Below, in pieces: positions 55,369 through 64,000 of a stretch of DNA of 64,000 nt (its first letter is position 1; the number at the start of each line of letters is the position of its first letter). The DNA is taken from the NCBI RefSeq assembly GCF_022344005.1, contig NZ_CP092190.1, positions 1,054,001 to 1,118,000 of the forward strand, in the 5' to 3' direction. A model generated the notes under the pieces. The model saw only the letters and a program-made list of their open reading frames with translations, had not been told where the DNA came from and did not search any database. The translations under genes were made by a program, and so were the position numbers. The DNA comes from Deinococcus sp. KNUC1210. GTDB taxonomy: Bacteria; Deinococcota; Deinococci; Deinococcales; Deinococcaceae.

Positions 55369-56403
55369 ATGACATCCTCTTCAGTTTCCATGACCTCGCG
55401 TGAAGTGCAGCTCGCCGCCCGTCCACAGGGCGCACCCAGACCCTCGGATTTCCATCTGGCCGACGTGACGCTGCCGCCGCTGGAGAACGGACAGCTGCTG
55501 GTTCGCAACCTGTACCTGACGGTCGATCCGTACATGCGGGGCCGGATGAACGACGTGAAATCGTACACGCCGCCGTTTGCATTGAACGCCCCGATGACCG
55601 GGGGCGCGGTGGGGCAGGTTGTCGAGTCGCGTGCGGAAGGCATCGAACCCGGCACCCTGGTGCTGCACGATCTGGGCTGGCGCACGGCAGCCGTGGTCGA
55701 GGCGTCGAAGGCCAGAACGCTGCCTGCTCTGCCCGGCGTGCCGCTGAGCGCGTATCTGGGGGTGCTGGGCATGCCCGGCCTGACCGCCTACGCGGGCCTG
55801 CTGAAGGTGGCGGAATTCAGGGCGGGTGACGCGGTGTTCGTGTCGGGTGCGGCGGGTGCGGTGGGCAGCGCGGTGGGCCAGATCGCCCGGCTGAAGGGAG
55901 CCTCCCGCGTCATCGGCAGCGCGGGATCGGCAGACAAGGTGCAGCACCTGACGAACGACCTGCACTTCGACGCCGCCTTCAACTACAAAGACGGCCCGGT
56001 GGCGGCCCAGCTCCGTCAGGCCGCCCCAGACGGTATCGACGTGTATTTCGACAACGTGGGCGGCGAACATCTGGAGGCCGCCATCTCGTCGATGAACGTT
56101 CACGGACGCGCCGCCATCTGCGGCATGATCAGCCAGTACAACGCCACCGAGCCGAATGCCGCGCCGCGCAATCTGGCGCAGCTCATCGGCAAGCAGCTCA
56201 CGCTGAGGGGCTTTCTGGTGTCGCCGTACTACAGCATGTTCGACCAGTTCGTCACCGAGGTGGGCGGCTGGATCGCCAGCGGGCAACTGCGCTTCGAGGA
56301 AACGGTGGTGGACGGCATCGACGCCATGCCGACCGCCTTCATGGGCATGCTGGAAGGACAGAACACCGGCAAGATGATCGTGCGGCTGGGCAAAGCGGAG
56401 TAA
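55369..56403 (+). CDS. NADP-dependent medium-chain oxidoreductase (CurA/leukotriene-dehydrogenase type)
   Basis: The 344-aa zinc-independent reductase has YLTVDPYMRGRMND at the N-terminus and the Rossmann segment VFVSGAAGAVGSAVGQIA, followed by DVYFDNVGGEHLEAAI, as in prostaglandin-reductase/CurA-like enzymes that reduce enones. A second in-frame ATG at 55390 may be the true start. It is divergent from the SpoU gene. Confidence 0.92.
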   Translation: MTSSSVSMTSREVQLAARPQGAPRPSDFHLADVTLPPLENGQLLVRNLYLTVDPYMRGRMNDVKSYTPPFALNAPMTGGAVGQVVESRAEGIEPGTLVLHDLGWRTAAVVEASKARTLPALPGVPLSAYLGVLGMPGLTAYAGLLKVAEFRAGDAVFVSGAAGAVGSAVGQIARLKGASRVIGSAGSADKVQHLTNDLHFDAAFNYKDGPVAAQLRQAAPDGIDVYFDNVGGEHLEAAISSMNVHGRAAICGMISQYNATEPNAAPRNLAQLIGKQLTLRGFLVSPYYSMFDQFVTEVGGWIASGQLRFEETVVDGIDAMPTAFMGMLEGQNTGKMIVRLGKAE

Positions 56404-56462
56404 CAGCTCCGGCAACGACACTTGACCAGCGCGGCCTGAGCGCCCGGATTTACACTCCGCGT

Positions 56463-56819
56463 ATGAGTGACATTCCCGGCAGGCAGGGGCTCTACGGCCT
56501 GAGCGGAGACGCGGAAATTCAGGGAGCAACGACCTTCCGGTTCGCGTCTGCTCCGCTCTGGATGGCCGCGCTGATGGCTGCCTTCGGCCTTCCATATTCG
56601 GTTTCAGCCCTGCTGAGCGGGCAGACGCCGCTGCATCTGGGCCTGTCGCTGCTGGCCCTGGCGCTGGCCTGCCTCGCCCTGTGGCTGAGCCGGCGAGTGT
56701 GGAAAGACCCAGCCCTGAGGACTCCCAGCCCATTTGCAGTGCTGCTCTTTCCAGTTATGGCCCTGCTGTGCCTGTTGGTGCTGCTGAGCTGGAAGCGTCT
56801 GTCTACCCGAAAGCTCTGA
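56463..56819 (+). CDS. Small membrane protein of unknown function
   Basis: The 118-aa protein has three hydrophobic segments (APLWMAALMAAFGLPYSVSA, LHLGLSLLALALACLALWL and FAVLLFPVMALLCLLVLLSW). No domain is recognised. TACACT (56451-56456) lies 6 nt before the ATG. The DNA glycosylase gene follows 17 nt after the stop but has its own leaderless promoter. Confidence 0.7.
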   Translation: MSDIPGRQGLYGLSGDAEIQGATTFRFASAPLWMAALMAAFGLPYSVSALLSGQTPLHLGLSLLALALACLALWLSRRVWKDPALRTPSPFAVLLFPVMALLCLLVLLSWKRLSTRKL

Positions 56820-56836
56820 CCCGCTACACTCGCCCT

Positions 56837-57439
56837 GTGCCCCTGCCCTATTCACCCGAATTTTTTGACCGCGACCCGGTGCGCGTGGCGCGGGAGCTTC
56901 TGGGATCGCTGCTCGTTCGCACGCTCGACGATGGGCGGATAATGGCAGGGCGAATCGTGGAGGCCGAAGCCTACGACTGCCCACGCGACCCCAGTTGCAC
57001 GGCAGGGCGCTTTCACGCGGTCCGTTCGGCAGAGCTGAGCCTGCCGCCCGGCACATTTCTGTTCTGGGTCGCCCACACCCACCCGCTGCTTCAGGTGGCT
57101 TGCCGCGAGGAGGGCGTGTCTGCAAGCGTGCTGCTGCGGGCGCTGGAGCCGGTCGAGGGAATCGCCACCATGCTGGAATATCGCCCGGTCACGGCCCATC
57201 TCAACCTGACGAGCGGCCCGGCCAAACTGGTTCAGGCGCTGCACATCACGCCCGATTTTCGCGGGCAACTGGTGAACGGCGAACATCTGGCGCTGTATCC
57301 GGGCGAGCGCGTGCCCGACGAACAGATCACGGTCACGGCGCGGGTGGGTATTCGCGCAGGCCAGAACCTGCCGTGGCGGTTCACCGAAACGGGCAATCGC
57401 TGGATTTCCGGCGGCAAGCCCAGCATGGAGCTCCTGTGA
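56837..57439 (+). CDS. DNA-3-methyladenine glycosylase (AAG/MPG type)
   Basis: This base-excision repair enzyme removes alkylated purines. The 200-aa protein has ARELLGSLLVRTLDDGRIMA and the catalytic-Glu motif RIVEAEAY, followed by PRDPSCTAGR and the AAG fold to the end. The start is GTG at 56837, with TACACT (56825-56830) 6 nt upstream; an earlier ATG in frame lies inside the previous gene. It overlaps the HIT gene (GTGA), so the two are coupled. Confidence 0.92.
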   Translation: MPLPYSPEFFDRDPVRVARELLGSLLVRTLDDGRIMAGRIVEAEAYDCPRDPSCTAGRFHAVRSAELSLPPGTFLFWVAHTHPLLQVACREEGVSASVLLRALEPVEGIATMLEYRPVTAHLNLTSGPAKLVQALHITPDFRGQLVNGEHLALYPGERVPDEQITVTARVGIRAGQNLPWRFTETGNRWISGGKPSMELL

Positions 57440-57945
57440 ACGACGACTGGAAACACGACAGAGTGGGCGCGGCCCGGCGCGGCGAGAATCCGATGGTGCT
57501 GGCCCGCATGCCCAGCGGATACGCCTGCATCGGTGACACGCAGTTTCTGCCCGGCTACTGCGTGCTGAATTCCGACAGCGGGGCCAACCACCTCAGCGAC
57601 CTGCCACTGAACGAGCGCACGCAGTTTCTGATCGATATGAGCCTGCTGGGTGAGGCGATCATGCAGGCGTGTGCACCGCTGCGGGTCAACTATTCGATCT
57701 ATGGAAACGCCGACCACTACGTTCATGCCCACGTCACGCCGCGCTACGCCTGGGAAAACGACAGCGCCGTCAAACTCCCGCACTGGCGCTATCCGCTCGA
57801 CTCGTGGAGCCGCCCCGAACTGGCGTATTCCGACGAGCAGCACGGCGAACTGCGTGAGCGCATTCGGGCAGCGCTGGTGAAGCTGATGGCTGAAGCTCAA
57901 GGCTCAGCGCCGGAACGGGGAGCAGTGCACAGACCGCTGGGCTGA
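57436..57945 (+). CDS. HIT-family hydrolase
   Basis: The 169-aa protein has the histidine triad NADHYVHAHVTPRYAW near the C-terminal half and CVLNSDSGANHLSDLP earlier, like diadenosine-polyphosphate or nucleotidyl hydrolases. The start is GTG at 57436, overlapping the glycosylase stop. Its pairing with a repair enzyme suggests clean-up of nucleotide by-products. Confidence 0.85.
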   Translation: MNDDWKHDRVGAARRGENPMVLARMPSGYACIGDTQFLPGYCVLNSDSGANHLSDLPLNERTQFLIDMSLLGEAIMQACAPLRVNYSIYGNADHYVHAHVTPRYAWENDSAVKLPHWRYPLDSWSRPELAYSDEQHGELRERIRAALVKLMAEAQGSAPERGAVHRPLG

Positions 57946-57957
57946 AGAGGCAGACCG

Positions 57958-59175
57958 TCATTCTCGGTAACGCCAGAGCCCACGCTCTGCGTACCACTGC
58001 CCAGTGGAGGCCGAAACGGTCAACCCCTCTGCTTCCAGCCGCCGCCCACCGTCGTACAGGCGCACAGCCTCAAGCCCGGTCACGCGGACCTCTTCAATGT
58101 CGCTGATCCACAGGTTCCCGGATGAACGCGTCGTGCATGGACGGCCCAGAAGTTCGCCTTCCAGCATTTCGTTGCCGAAGCGCAGATAACGGTCATGCAG
58201 AAGGCGCTGATCGGCGAGCATGATCAGATTCAGCGGATCAAAGCTCCGAATCGTCAGCGGCGCCCGGAGCGCCACACTCAGCACCGCACCGGGCCGCTGA
58301 TCGAACGCCTGCTCCTGACGCCTTCGTTCCTGCCGCGCTTCCTCCGCCCACCCCCGTGCATGCGACCTGACCTGATCGGGAAGCGGCCTGGCGGAGAGGA
58401 CCGGAAGATAGACCGCCAGGAGTTCATCGAGCTACCCGCCATCCTGCATGAGGGCCGATTTCCAGCCACCGGACACCCGATCAAGCAACGTCGCCCACGC
58501 GGCTCCCAGGGCATAGGAACGCCGCCGCACTTCCAGGGGCCTGGGCGGGATGACCGGCACCGATTTCAGGAACTGCACCTCCACGTAATGAGCCAGCCCT
58601 TCCACCCGCTCCATTGCCCGTTCGTAGGCCGCGTGTTTAGGGGCGCACAGCTCAAACCGGCACTTTCTCCAGGCAAGAGCCTGCGCGGCCCAGGCCTGCC
58701 ATTCAGCCCCGCCCTTGAGCGCAGATGTCAGGGCAGCGTTTTCCATCCATTGCAGGGCGAGGAACGTCTCGTCGTCTGCCGGATACGTGAGCGCGTCCAG
58801 CTCGTTCGCCTCCCAGCAGAGCGAAGGAACGGTCTGTTGAAAGACGTGGAACGCTTCGTGGACAGCCAGGGCAGCGAGAATCCGGGCATCCTTCGGCAGC
58901 GAACCGAGCAGCAGGCTTGCCGCCAGCGATCCGTTCTCCAGTCGCGTGGCCGTATTTGCGGTCACCGTGGGATGGCGGCCAGGAAAGCTGATACGGCCTC
59001 CTTCCCCGGACCACTCAGGACTCGGCGGCTCCTGGTGGTAGAGCACGGTTCGCTCGCCGTCGTACACCACATAGGGCGTGCAGGCCGGTTGAAACCCAGG
59101 CCAGAGCGAGGACGCTGATGAAATGAGGTTCAACGCCTGCTCGAAGGTGGCGAGCATATCCGTTATTTCAGACAC
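57958..59175 (-). pseudogene. Putative zinc peptidase-like protein interrupted by TAG
   Basis: The upstream part encodes 247 aa with an HExxH-type motif in AALAVHEAFHVFQQTVP (residues near 105) and a nearby Glu in CWEANELDA, which suggests a zinc metallopeptidase or related fold. A TAG at 58432-58434 follows SALMQDGG. The same frame continues for about 158 more codons (LDELLAVYLPVLSARPLPDQ and on to YAERGLWRYRE) without another stop. This is therefore a nonsense change, not a frameshift; CAG to TAG is the simplest origin. If readthrough or suppression occurred the protein would be 405 aa. No close family name can be given. Confidence 0.75.
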
Positions 59176-59209
59176 CCGCGCATCACGACGTTTTCGGGGT
59201 CAGCAAGCA

Positions 59210-61039
59210 CTATCCCCTCACCACTTCCTGTTCGCGCCGGAACTGCATTTCGTACAGGTCGCGGTACAGGCCGCCCGACACCATCAGCTGCTCGTGCGTG
59301 CCGTCCTGAATGACGCGCCCGGCCTCCAGCACCAGAATGCGCCCGGCATTGCGGATGGTGCTCAGGCGGTGGGCGATCACGAAACTGGTGCGGCCCACCA
59401 TCAGGCGTTCCAGCGCGTCCTGTACCAGCGCTTCCGATTCGCTGTCGAGCGCACTGGTGGCCTCGTCGAGCAGCAGAATGCGCGGGTTTTTGAGAATGGC
59501 GCGGGCAATCGCCACCCGCTGCCGCTGACCGCCCGACAGCTTGATCCCCTTTTCGCCCACCAGCGTCGCGTAGCCGTCGGGAAAGCTCGCGATGAATTCG
59601 TGGGCGTTGGCGGCGCGGGCCGCGTTCTGCACTTCCTCGGCGCTCGCGCCTGGGCGTCCGTACAGGATGTTCTCCTCGACGGTGCCCGAAAAGAGCAGCG
59701 TTTCCTGCGGCACCAGACCGACGTTGGCGCGGAGTTCGTGCAGACTCAGTTCGCGCACGTCCAGACCGTCGATGCTCAGCGTGCCGCCGCTCACATCGTA
59801 GAAACGTGGAATCAGGCTCACGAGCGTGCTCTTCCCTGCCCCGCTCGGCCCCACCAGCGCCACCAGTTGCCCCGGCTGCACCTCGAAATTCAGCTGATCG
59901 AGCGTGGCGGTGTCGCCCCGGTCGCCATACCGAAACGACACGTTCTTGAAGGTAACGCGCCCCTGCACGCTGCCCAGCGGCTTGGGGTCGGTCACTTCCG
60001 GCAGGTCGCTGCGTTCGTCGAGCAGTTCAAAGATGCGGCCCGACGCGCCCAGCGCTTCCTGAAACTGGTTGAAAATGCCGGTCAGACTCGCCACCGTGAT
60101 GCCCACCTGGAGCGCATAGAACAGGAAACTGACCAGCTTGCCGGGCGTGATCGCCCCGCTCATGACCTGTCGCCCGCCGTACCACAGCACCACCGCCAGC
60201 GCCCCGAAGGTCAGAAAGCTCATCACACCCGCCATGAGAGCCTGGAGCCGGTTGCGGTGCAGCGCTGCCCGCAACGAAGCCGCGATTCCCACGCCGTAGC
60301 GCCCACGCTCCAGATCCTCAGCAATGAAGCTCTGGACGACACGCACCCCCACGATGGCTTCCTCGGCGTCGGCGTTGGCGGCGGCAATGCGCTCCTGAAT
60401 CTGCCGGGCGGCCTTGCGGAGCCGTCGCCCGATCAAGATGGCGGTACCGATGATGATCGGTATCACCGCCAGCGTCACCACACTCAGCCTGCTGCTGGTC
60501 AAAAACAGCAGGGCGACGCCGCCGATCAGGGTCACGCTCTGGCTGAACAGCTGTGCCAGCGCAGTGCTCACCACTGCCTGCACCGTGCTGACATCGCTGG
60601 TGAGTCGGCTCGTCAGGTCGCCGGTCTTGTGAGACGCAAAAAAGCGCGGGCTGAGCGTCAGCAGATGTGAGAACACCGCCCGGCGCATGTCGGCCACCAC
60701 CGACGATCCCACGGTGGACAGCAGATAGCTCTGTGCCGCCCCAAACATCGCTGAGAGCGCAAAAATGCCCAGCAGCGACAGAACGATACGGTCGAGCGGC
60801 CCGGTGTCGGTGCTCCCGACCTTCAGAAACGACGCGTCGATCAGCTTGCCGAAGAGTCCGGGAAAGATCAGGTTCAGGCCGCTGGAAACCAGGGTACACA
60901 CGACGCCCAGGGCCAGCAGCGGCAGATAGGGCCGCGCAAACTGCACCAGGCGGCGAAGCTGTGAAAAGTCACGGGATGGTCGAGCGGCTGTGCGGTCAGC
61001 GGAGGATGAGGGAGAAGTGGAGCCGGGCCGGGAGTACAT
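59210..61039 (-). CDS. ABC exporter, MsbA/lipid-A-exporter-like half transporter
   Basis: The 609-aa protein fuses a six-helix ABC_membrane domain to an ATPase: Walker A GPSGAGKSTLVSLI, signature LSGGQRQRVAIARAI, Walker B ILLLDEATSALDSE and H-loop FVIAHRLSTI. It would work as a homodimer exporting lipids or drugs. TACCCT (61045-61050, minus strand) lies 5 nt before the ATG. Confidence 0.93.
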   Translation of the reverse strand: MYSRPGSTSPSSSADRTAARPSRDFSQLRRLVQFARPYLPLLALGVVCTLVSSGLNLIFPGLFGKLIDASFLKVGSTDTGPLDRIVLSLLGIFALSAMFGAAQSYLLSTVGSSVVADMRRAVFSHLLTLSPRFFASHKTGDLTSRLTSDVSTVQAVVSTALAQLFSQSVTLIGGVALLFLTSSRLSVVTLAVIPIIIGTAILIGRRLRKAARQIQERIAAANADAEEAIVGVRVVQSFIAEDLERGRYGVGIAASLRAALHRNRLQALMAGVMSFLTFGALAVVLWYGGRQVMSGAITPGKLVSFLFYALQVGITVASLTGIFNQFQEALGASGRIFELLDERSDLPEVTDPKPLGSVQGRVTFKNVSFRYGDRGDTATLDQLNFEVQPGQLVALVGPSGAGKSTLVSLIPRFYDVSGGTLSIDGLDVRELSLHELRANVGLVPQETLLFSGTVEENILYGRPGASAEEVQNAARAANAHEFIASFPDGYATLVGEKGIKLSGGQRQRVAIARAILKNPRILLLDEATSALDSESEALVQDALERLMVGRTSFVIAHRLSTIRNAGRILVLEAGRVIQDGTHEQLMVSGGLYRDLYEMQFRREQEVVRG

Positions 61040-61162
61040 GCTTCAGGGTATACCCGGTATGAGGCGGCGGCTGTATCGAAGCTGCCCACTCGGAACAGCG
61101 CAGGGCACCGGGCCAAAACAGCAGGCCCCCGACCTGCCGCTGTCGGGGACCTCTCCAGAGAA

Positions 61163-61366
61163 TTACTGGTCTGGCTCTTCCGGTCTGTCTGCACTGGCGT
61201 CTGGGTCGCGGGGCGGGCGCAGTCGGCCCGACTTCCGGGCAGCGTCGGTCAGCAGATATTCGATCTGGGCATTCACGCTCCGCAGGTCGGCGGCGGCCCA
61301 GCGCTCCAGCGCGGCATACAGGTCGGGGCTGAGCCGCAGGGCAAAGTTCTTGCGCTTGTCAGCCAA
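61163..61366 (-). CDS. Ribbon-helix-helix (Arc-type) DNA-binding protein
   Basis: The 67-aa protein starts [40 protein letters not shown], a clear Arc/MetJ-type ribbon-helix-helix fold, with an acidic, Pro-rich tail. The start is TTG with AAGGAGG 7 nt upstream. It lies 136 bp downstream of the SPFH gene on the same strand and may bind the palindrome in that gene's promoter (62464-62478). Confidence 0.8.
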   Translation of the reverse strand: MADKRKNFALRLSPDLYAALERWAAADLRSVNAQIEYLLTDAARKSGRLRPPRDPDASADRPEEPDQ

Positions 61367-61390
61367 GAGAGGGCCTCCTTCGGGGAAAGT

Positions 61391-61500
61391 GATGCGTGAC
61401 GGGTGACGCGTGGTGGGTCGCTGGAATCCGGGGAAGATCAGCAGAGCGCAGGGACACCATCAATCTCGTCGCACTTCCCTACGTATTGATCACGCGTCCT
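61391..61500. repeat. GATGCGTGA-type repeat in the RHH/SPFH gap
   Basis: GATGCGTGACGGGTGACGCG (61391-61410) resembles the arms of the element at 3741-3903 (GATGGGTGATGCGTGATAA). An opposite-orientation remnant, TGATCACGCGTC, lies at 61487-61498 just before the SPFH stop. It looks like a degraded second copy. Confidence 0.4.
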
Positions 61501-61502
61501 GT

Positions 61503-62435
61503 TCAGTAAAGGCTTCCGGCATTGACCACCGGCTGCGTGCCGCGCTCACTCGTCAGGACCACGAGCAGATTGCTGACCATCTGGGCCTTGCGTTCCTCGT
61601 CGAGTTCCACGATGTTCTGCTCGGAAAGCTGGCGCAGCGCCATATCGACCATGCTGACCGCGCCCTGCACGATGATGCGGCGTGCTGCCAGAATCGCTCC
61701 GGCCTGCTGGCGCTGAAGCATAGCTCCGGCGATCTCGGGGGCGTAGGCCAGATGAGACAGCCGCGCTTCCAGCACCTCGACGCCCGCGTGTTGCAGCCGC
61801 GCCGCCAGTTCGACGGCCAGCGCTCCGGCCACCTCATCGGGATTGCCGCGCAGACTCTGGGTCTTGCCGTCCGACAGACTGGCGTCCTGCTCGTCGTAAT
61901 GAAACTGCGACGCCAGATGGCGCAGCGCGGTCTCGGCCTGAATCGCCACGAACTGCGCGTAATCCTCGACATCGAAACTCGCCCGCGCCGTATCGACCAC
62001 GCGCCACACGATCACAGCCGCGATCTCGATGGGATTGCCGCCCGCATCGTTGACCTTCAGCCGCTCGCTGTTGAAGTTGCGAATCCGCAGCGACAGGCGT
62101 TTGCGGCTGGTCAGCGGATTCGTCCAGAAAAAGCCGTTGCGCCGTTCGGTACCCACATAGCGCCCGAACAGCGTGATGACCGACGCCTGATTGGGCTGCA
62201 CCACAAAAAAGCCGATCAGATAGAAAAAGGCGATGGCCCCCAGCACCACGCCCAGCCCCGGCTGATTGCCCGCTGTCAGCAGCCACAGCGTTCCAACCAC
62301 CAGCACCAGCCAGATGACGAGTGCTGGAACACCCGGCAACCCGAATGCACGCTGCTCGACACTGGCGATGCTGACCTGACGGGCGATACTGCCGGGCGTT
62401 CCCGGCTCCTGCGGACGCGGATCGTTCTGAGTCAT
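61503..62435 (-). CDS. SPFH/Band 7 (stomatin-like) membrane protein
   Basis: The 310-aa protein has an N-terminal hydrophobic hairpin ([20 protein letters not shown] then [20 protein letters not shown]), the SPFH domain ([20 protein letters not shown] and onward) and a C-terminal coiled coil with [20 protein letters not shown]. Such proteins form membrane scaffolds. AGGAGG lies 5 nt before the ATG. The RHH gene is downstream in the same operon. Confidence 0.9.
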   Translation of the reverse strand: MTQNDPRPQEPGTPGSIARQVSIASVEQRAFGLPGVPALVIWLVLVVGTLWLLTAGNQPGLGVVLGAIAFFYLIGFFVVQPNQASVITLFGRYVGTERRNGFFWTNPLTSRKRLSLRIRNFNSERLKVNDAGGNPIEIAAVIVWRVVDTARASFDVEDYAQFVAIQAETALRHLASQFHYDEQDASLSDGKTQSLRGNPDEVAGALAVELAARLQHAGVEVLEARLSHLAYAPEIAGAMLQRQQAGAILAARRIIVQGAVSMVDMALRQLSEQNIVELDEERKAQMVSNLLVVLTSERGTQPVVNAGSLY

Positions 62436-62452
62436 ATCTTCCTCCTAGCAAA

Positions 62453-62478
62453 ATGATATCAGATGTGCACATTGCACA
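62453..62478 (-). promoter_or_regulatory. SPFH-operon promoter region with palindrome
   Basis: TGTGCA-CAT-TGCACA (62464-62478) is a perfect 6-bp inverted repeat. It lies 5 bp upstream of TATCAT (62453-62458, minus strand), a -10 match 12 nt from the Shine-Dalgarno. A repressor bound here would block the promoter. Confidence 0.55.
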
Positions 62479-62540
62479 CTCTGAGGAGGTGCTTTATTCT
62501 TCCGTTAGCTTCGCCCAGCGGCGGGCGGCAGCAGACAGGA

Positions 62541-62566
62541 GCGGCTGACCACTCGGTGTCAGCCGC
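62541..62566 (-). terminator. Hairpin after the osmoprotectant permease gene
   Basis: GCGGCTGAC (62541-62549) pairs with GTCAGCCGC (62558-62566), 8-nt loop, 17 bp beyond the permease stop on the minus strand. No T-run. Confidence 0.6.
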
Positions 62567-62582
62567 CCTCTTCCCTGCTCCG

Positions 62583-63329
62583 TCAGCGTCTCGGTGTCAT
62601 CAGGCTCAGCAGACCATCCAGACTCAGGGCCAGCAGTGCGGCCAGAATCGCACCCAGAAAGACCAGACCGACATTGACCTGCGACAGCCCGTTGATGATC
62701 GGTGCGCCCAGTCCACCCGCGCCCAGCGCCGCGCCGATGGTGGCGGTACTGACGTTGTAGACGGTGCTGGTGCGAATGCCTGCCCACAGCACCGGAAGGC
62801 TCAGCGGCAGTTCGACGCGCATCAGGCGTTGCCGGGGACTCATCCCCATGCCGCGTGCCGCGTCGAGCACACCCTGATCGACTCCCAGCAGACCCGCCAC
62901 CGCGTTGCTGACGACCGGCACCAGACCATACACGATCAGGCCGACCATGGTGGGGGCGGTACCGAAGCCCAGCACCGGTACCGCCAGCGCGAGCACGGCG
63001 ATGGTGGGCACCGTCTGACCCAGTCCGGTCAGCGCTTCCGCGAGCTGCATCAGGGCCAGTCTGCCCGGACGGGTCACGTAGATCGCCAGCGGTACGCCGA
63101 TCAGCAGCACGATGAGTTCTGCTCCCAGCACCAGTTCAAGGTGCGTCAGCGTGAGCTGCCACAGCGGCACATCGCTGGTGGGCGGCGTTCCTGCCGACAG
63201 CGGAGCCAGGATCTTCGGCAGGACCGGCGTGAAGAGACAGATCAGCAGCAGCACCGGCCAGACGAGCACGCCCCAGCGCCCGTCCAGGCGCCGCACGGTC
63301 GGAACCGCCGTGACGGCTGGCCCGGTCAT
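62583..63329 (-). CDS. Osmoprotectant/quaternary-amine ABC permease (OpuBB type)
   Basis: The 248-aa permease has about six helices and GLGQTVPTIAVLALAVPVLG and ARGMGMSPRQRLMRVELPLS (the EAA loop), as in OpuBB/OpuCB/YehW. It imports glycine betaine, carnitine or related osmolytes. Its ATG overlaps the upstream ATPase gene stop (4 nt). Confidence 0.88.
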   Translation of the reverse strand: MTGPAVTAVPTVRRLDGRWGVLVWPVLLLICLFTPVLPKILAPLSAGTPPTSDVPLWQLTLTHLELVLGAELIVLLIGVPLAIYVTRPGRLALMQLAEALTGLGQTVPTIAVLALAVPVLGFGTAPTMVGLIVYGLVPVVSNAVAGLLGVDQGVLDAARGMGMSPRQRLMRVELPLSLPVLWAGIRTSTVYNVSTATIGAALGAGGLGAPIINGLSQVNVGLVFLGAILAALLALSLDGLLSLMTPRR

Positions 63330-64000
63330 GCGGGTTCCCGCGTGTGGCTGTTGAGGGCCAGGTCTTCAAATCCCACCACGCCCAGCAGTTTCTCACCGTC
63401 CCAGATGGCGGCGTGCTCGTTTCCGGCCCGCAGCATCAGCGCCAGTGCGGTGCGGGTGTTGGTGTCGCCCTCGATGCGCGGCAGCCCGGCAGCGTCGCCC
63501 GCCCGCGCAAACTCGCGCACCGGCACGCCCGCGAGCTGACGCAGGTTGGCATCGTCGCCCAGAAACTTCCGCACGAATTCGGAGGCCGGACGCTTCACCA
63601 GATCGTCGGGCGTGCCGAACTGCGCGAGCTGTCCGGTCTGCATCAGCGCCACGTAATCGCCCATTCGCAGCGCCTCGTCGATGTCGTGCGACACGATCAC
63701 CACTGTCTTCTTCAGCGCCTTCTGGATGTTCAGAAAGCGCTCCTGCACCTCGTCTCTGGCAAGCGGGTCGAGTGCGCCGAACGGCTCGTCCATCAGCAGC
63801 ACAGGCGGATCGGCGGCCAGAGCGCGGGCCACCCCCACCCGCTGCGCCTGCCCGCCCGACAGCTCGCCGGGGCGCTTGTCGCGGAAGCGGTTCGGCTCCA
63901 GGCCCACCAGCGACAGCAGTTCATCCACCCGCGCCAGCGTCTGCGCTCGGGGGCGGCCCAGCAGATCGGGCACCGTCGCCACGTTCTGCGCCACGCTCAG
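63326..64000 (-). CDS. Osmoprotectant ABC ATPase (OpuBA/ProV type), cut by window edge
   Basis: The visible 225 codons include the signature LSGGQAQRVGVARALA, Walker B VLLMDEPFGALDP and H-loop IVSHDIDEALRMGD, followed by a C-terminal domain with CBS-like features (DTNTRTALALMLRAGNEHAA). Walker A lies beyond position 64000. It pairs with the overlapping OpuBB permease. Confidence 0.9.
   Translation of the reverse strand: MSVAQNVATVPDLLGRPRAQTLARVDELLSLVGLEPNRFRDKRPGELSGGQAQRVGVARALAADPPVLLMDEPFGALDPLARDEVQERFLNIQKALKKTVVIVSHDIDEALRMGDYVALMQTGQLAQFGTPDDLVKRPASEFVRKFLGDDANLRQLAGVPVREFARAGDAAGLPRIEGDTNTRTALALMLRAGNEHAAIWDGEKLLGVVGFEDLALNSHTREPA

Noticed and set aside
59123..60670. 515-codon plus-strand frame
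   Set aside because: Antisense to the ABC exporter, composition dominated by His, Gln, Arg and Ala.

Overview
The window looks like a piece of a Deinococcus chromosome. It is GC-rich, densely packed, and many genes carry a TANNNT -10 hexamer only 5-7 nt upstream of the start codon (leaderless transcription, typical of Deinococcus). The protein repertoire also fits: a CTC-type L25, the rpmH-rnpA-yidD-yidC-jag cluster, and MinDE. The species cannot be named from sequence alone. I recognise no tRNA, rRNA, CRISPR array, insertion sequence or prophage.

Layout. 1-7.0 kb: an MFS gene (cut by the edge) divergent from a LacI regulator with a perfect operator; galE, a lipase-like hydrolase, a cupin, ychF, a broken PAP2 phosphatase, an acyl-CoA dehydrogenase. 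7.5-12.2 kb: a complete branched-chain amino-acid ABC operon (livJHMGF). 12.3-17.0 kb: a small P-loop kinase, a MerR/aldo-keto reductase pair, hisC, a TetR pair. 17-23 kb: a DEAD-box helicase, rsmA, a PfkB kinase, ribosomal protein L25, and a SAM methyltransferase behind a leader peptide plus terminator. 23-31.3 kb: a DUF2167 membrane protein, 6-phosphogluconate dehydrogenase, a MarR/DHA2 efflux pair, a CsbD-like stress protein, NADP isocitrate dehydrogenase, another methyltransferase. 31.3-38 kb: a Fe(III)-type ABC importer followed by a CitA/CitB-type two-component system. 38-40.9 kb: a DnaQ-type exonuclease, an orphan basic protein, a 0.8-kb AT-richer gene-free stretch, a secreted protein. 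40.9-47 kb: an envelope and division cluster (wecB, a WecA/TagO-type transferase, rodA/ftsW, minE, minD) and an aminotransferase. 47-51.3 kb: prmC, jag/khpB, yidC, yidD, rnpA, rpmH. 51.4-57.9 kb: a monooxygenase-like protein, an EamA exporter, Lrp, aldose epimerase, a SpoU methyltransferase, an oxidoreductase, 3-methyladenine glycosylase, a HIT hydrolase. 58-64 kb: a peptidase-like gene broken by TAG, an ABC exporter, a ribbon-helix-helix protein with an SPFH protein, and an osmoprotectant ABC importer cut by the window edge.

Two things stand out. First, upstream of the methyltransferase at 22117 there is a leaderless 17-codon ORF with three Arg codons followed by three consecutive CTT (rare Leu) codons. 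A strong intrinsic terminator follows it. This looks like a translation-sensing attenuator in front of a gene with no obvious amino-acid biosynthetic role. Second, six genes (PAP2, rsmA, L25, MarR, histidine kinase, EamA) each lose frame at a G/C run of 4-6 bases, and each is repaired by adding one base to that run. The uniform pattern, including genes expected to be important, points to systematic homopolymer under-calling in the assembly rather than six pseudogenes. The TAG in the 58-59 kb gene is a different type of lesion.
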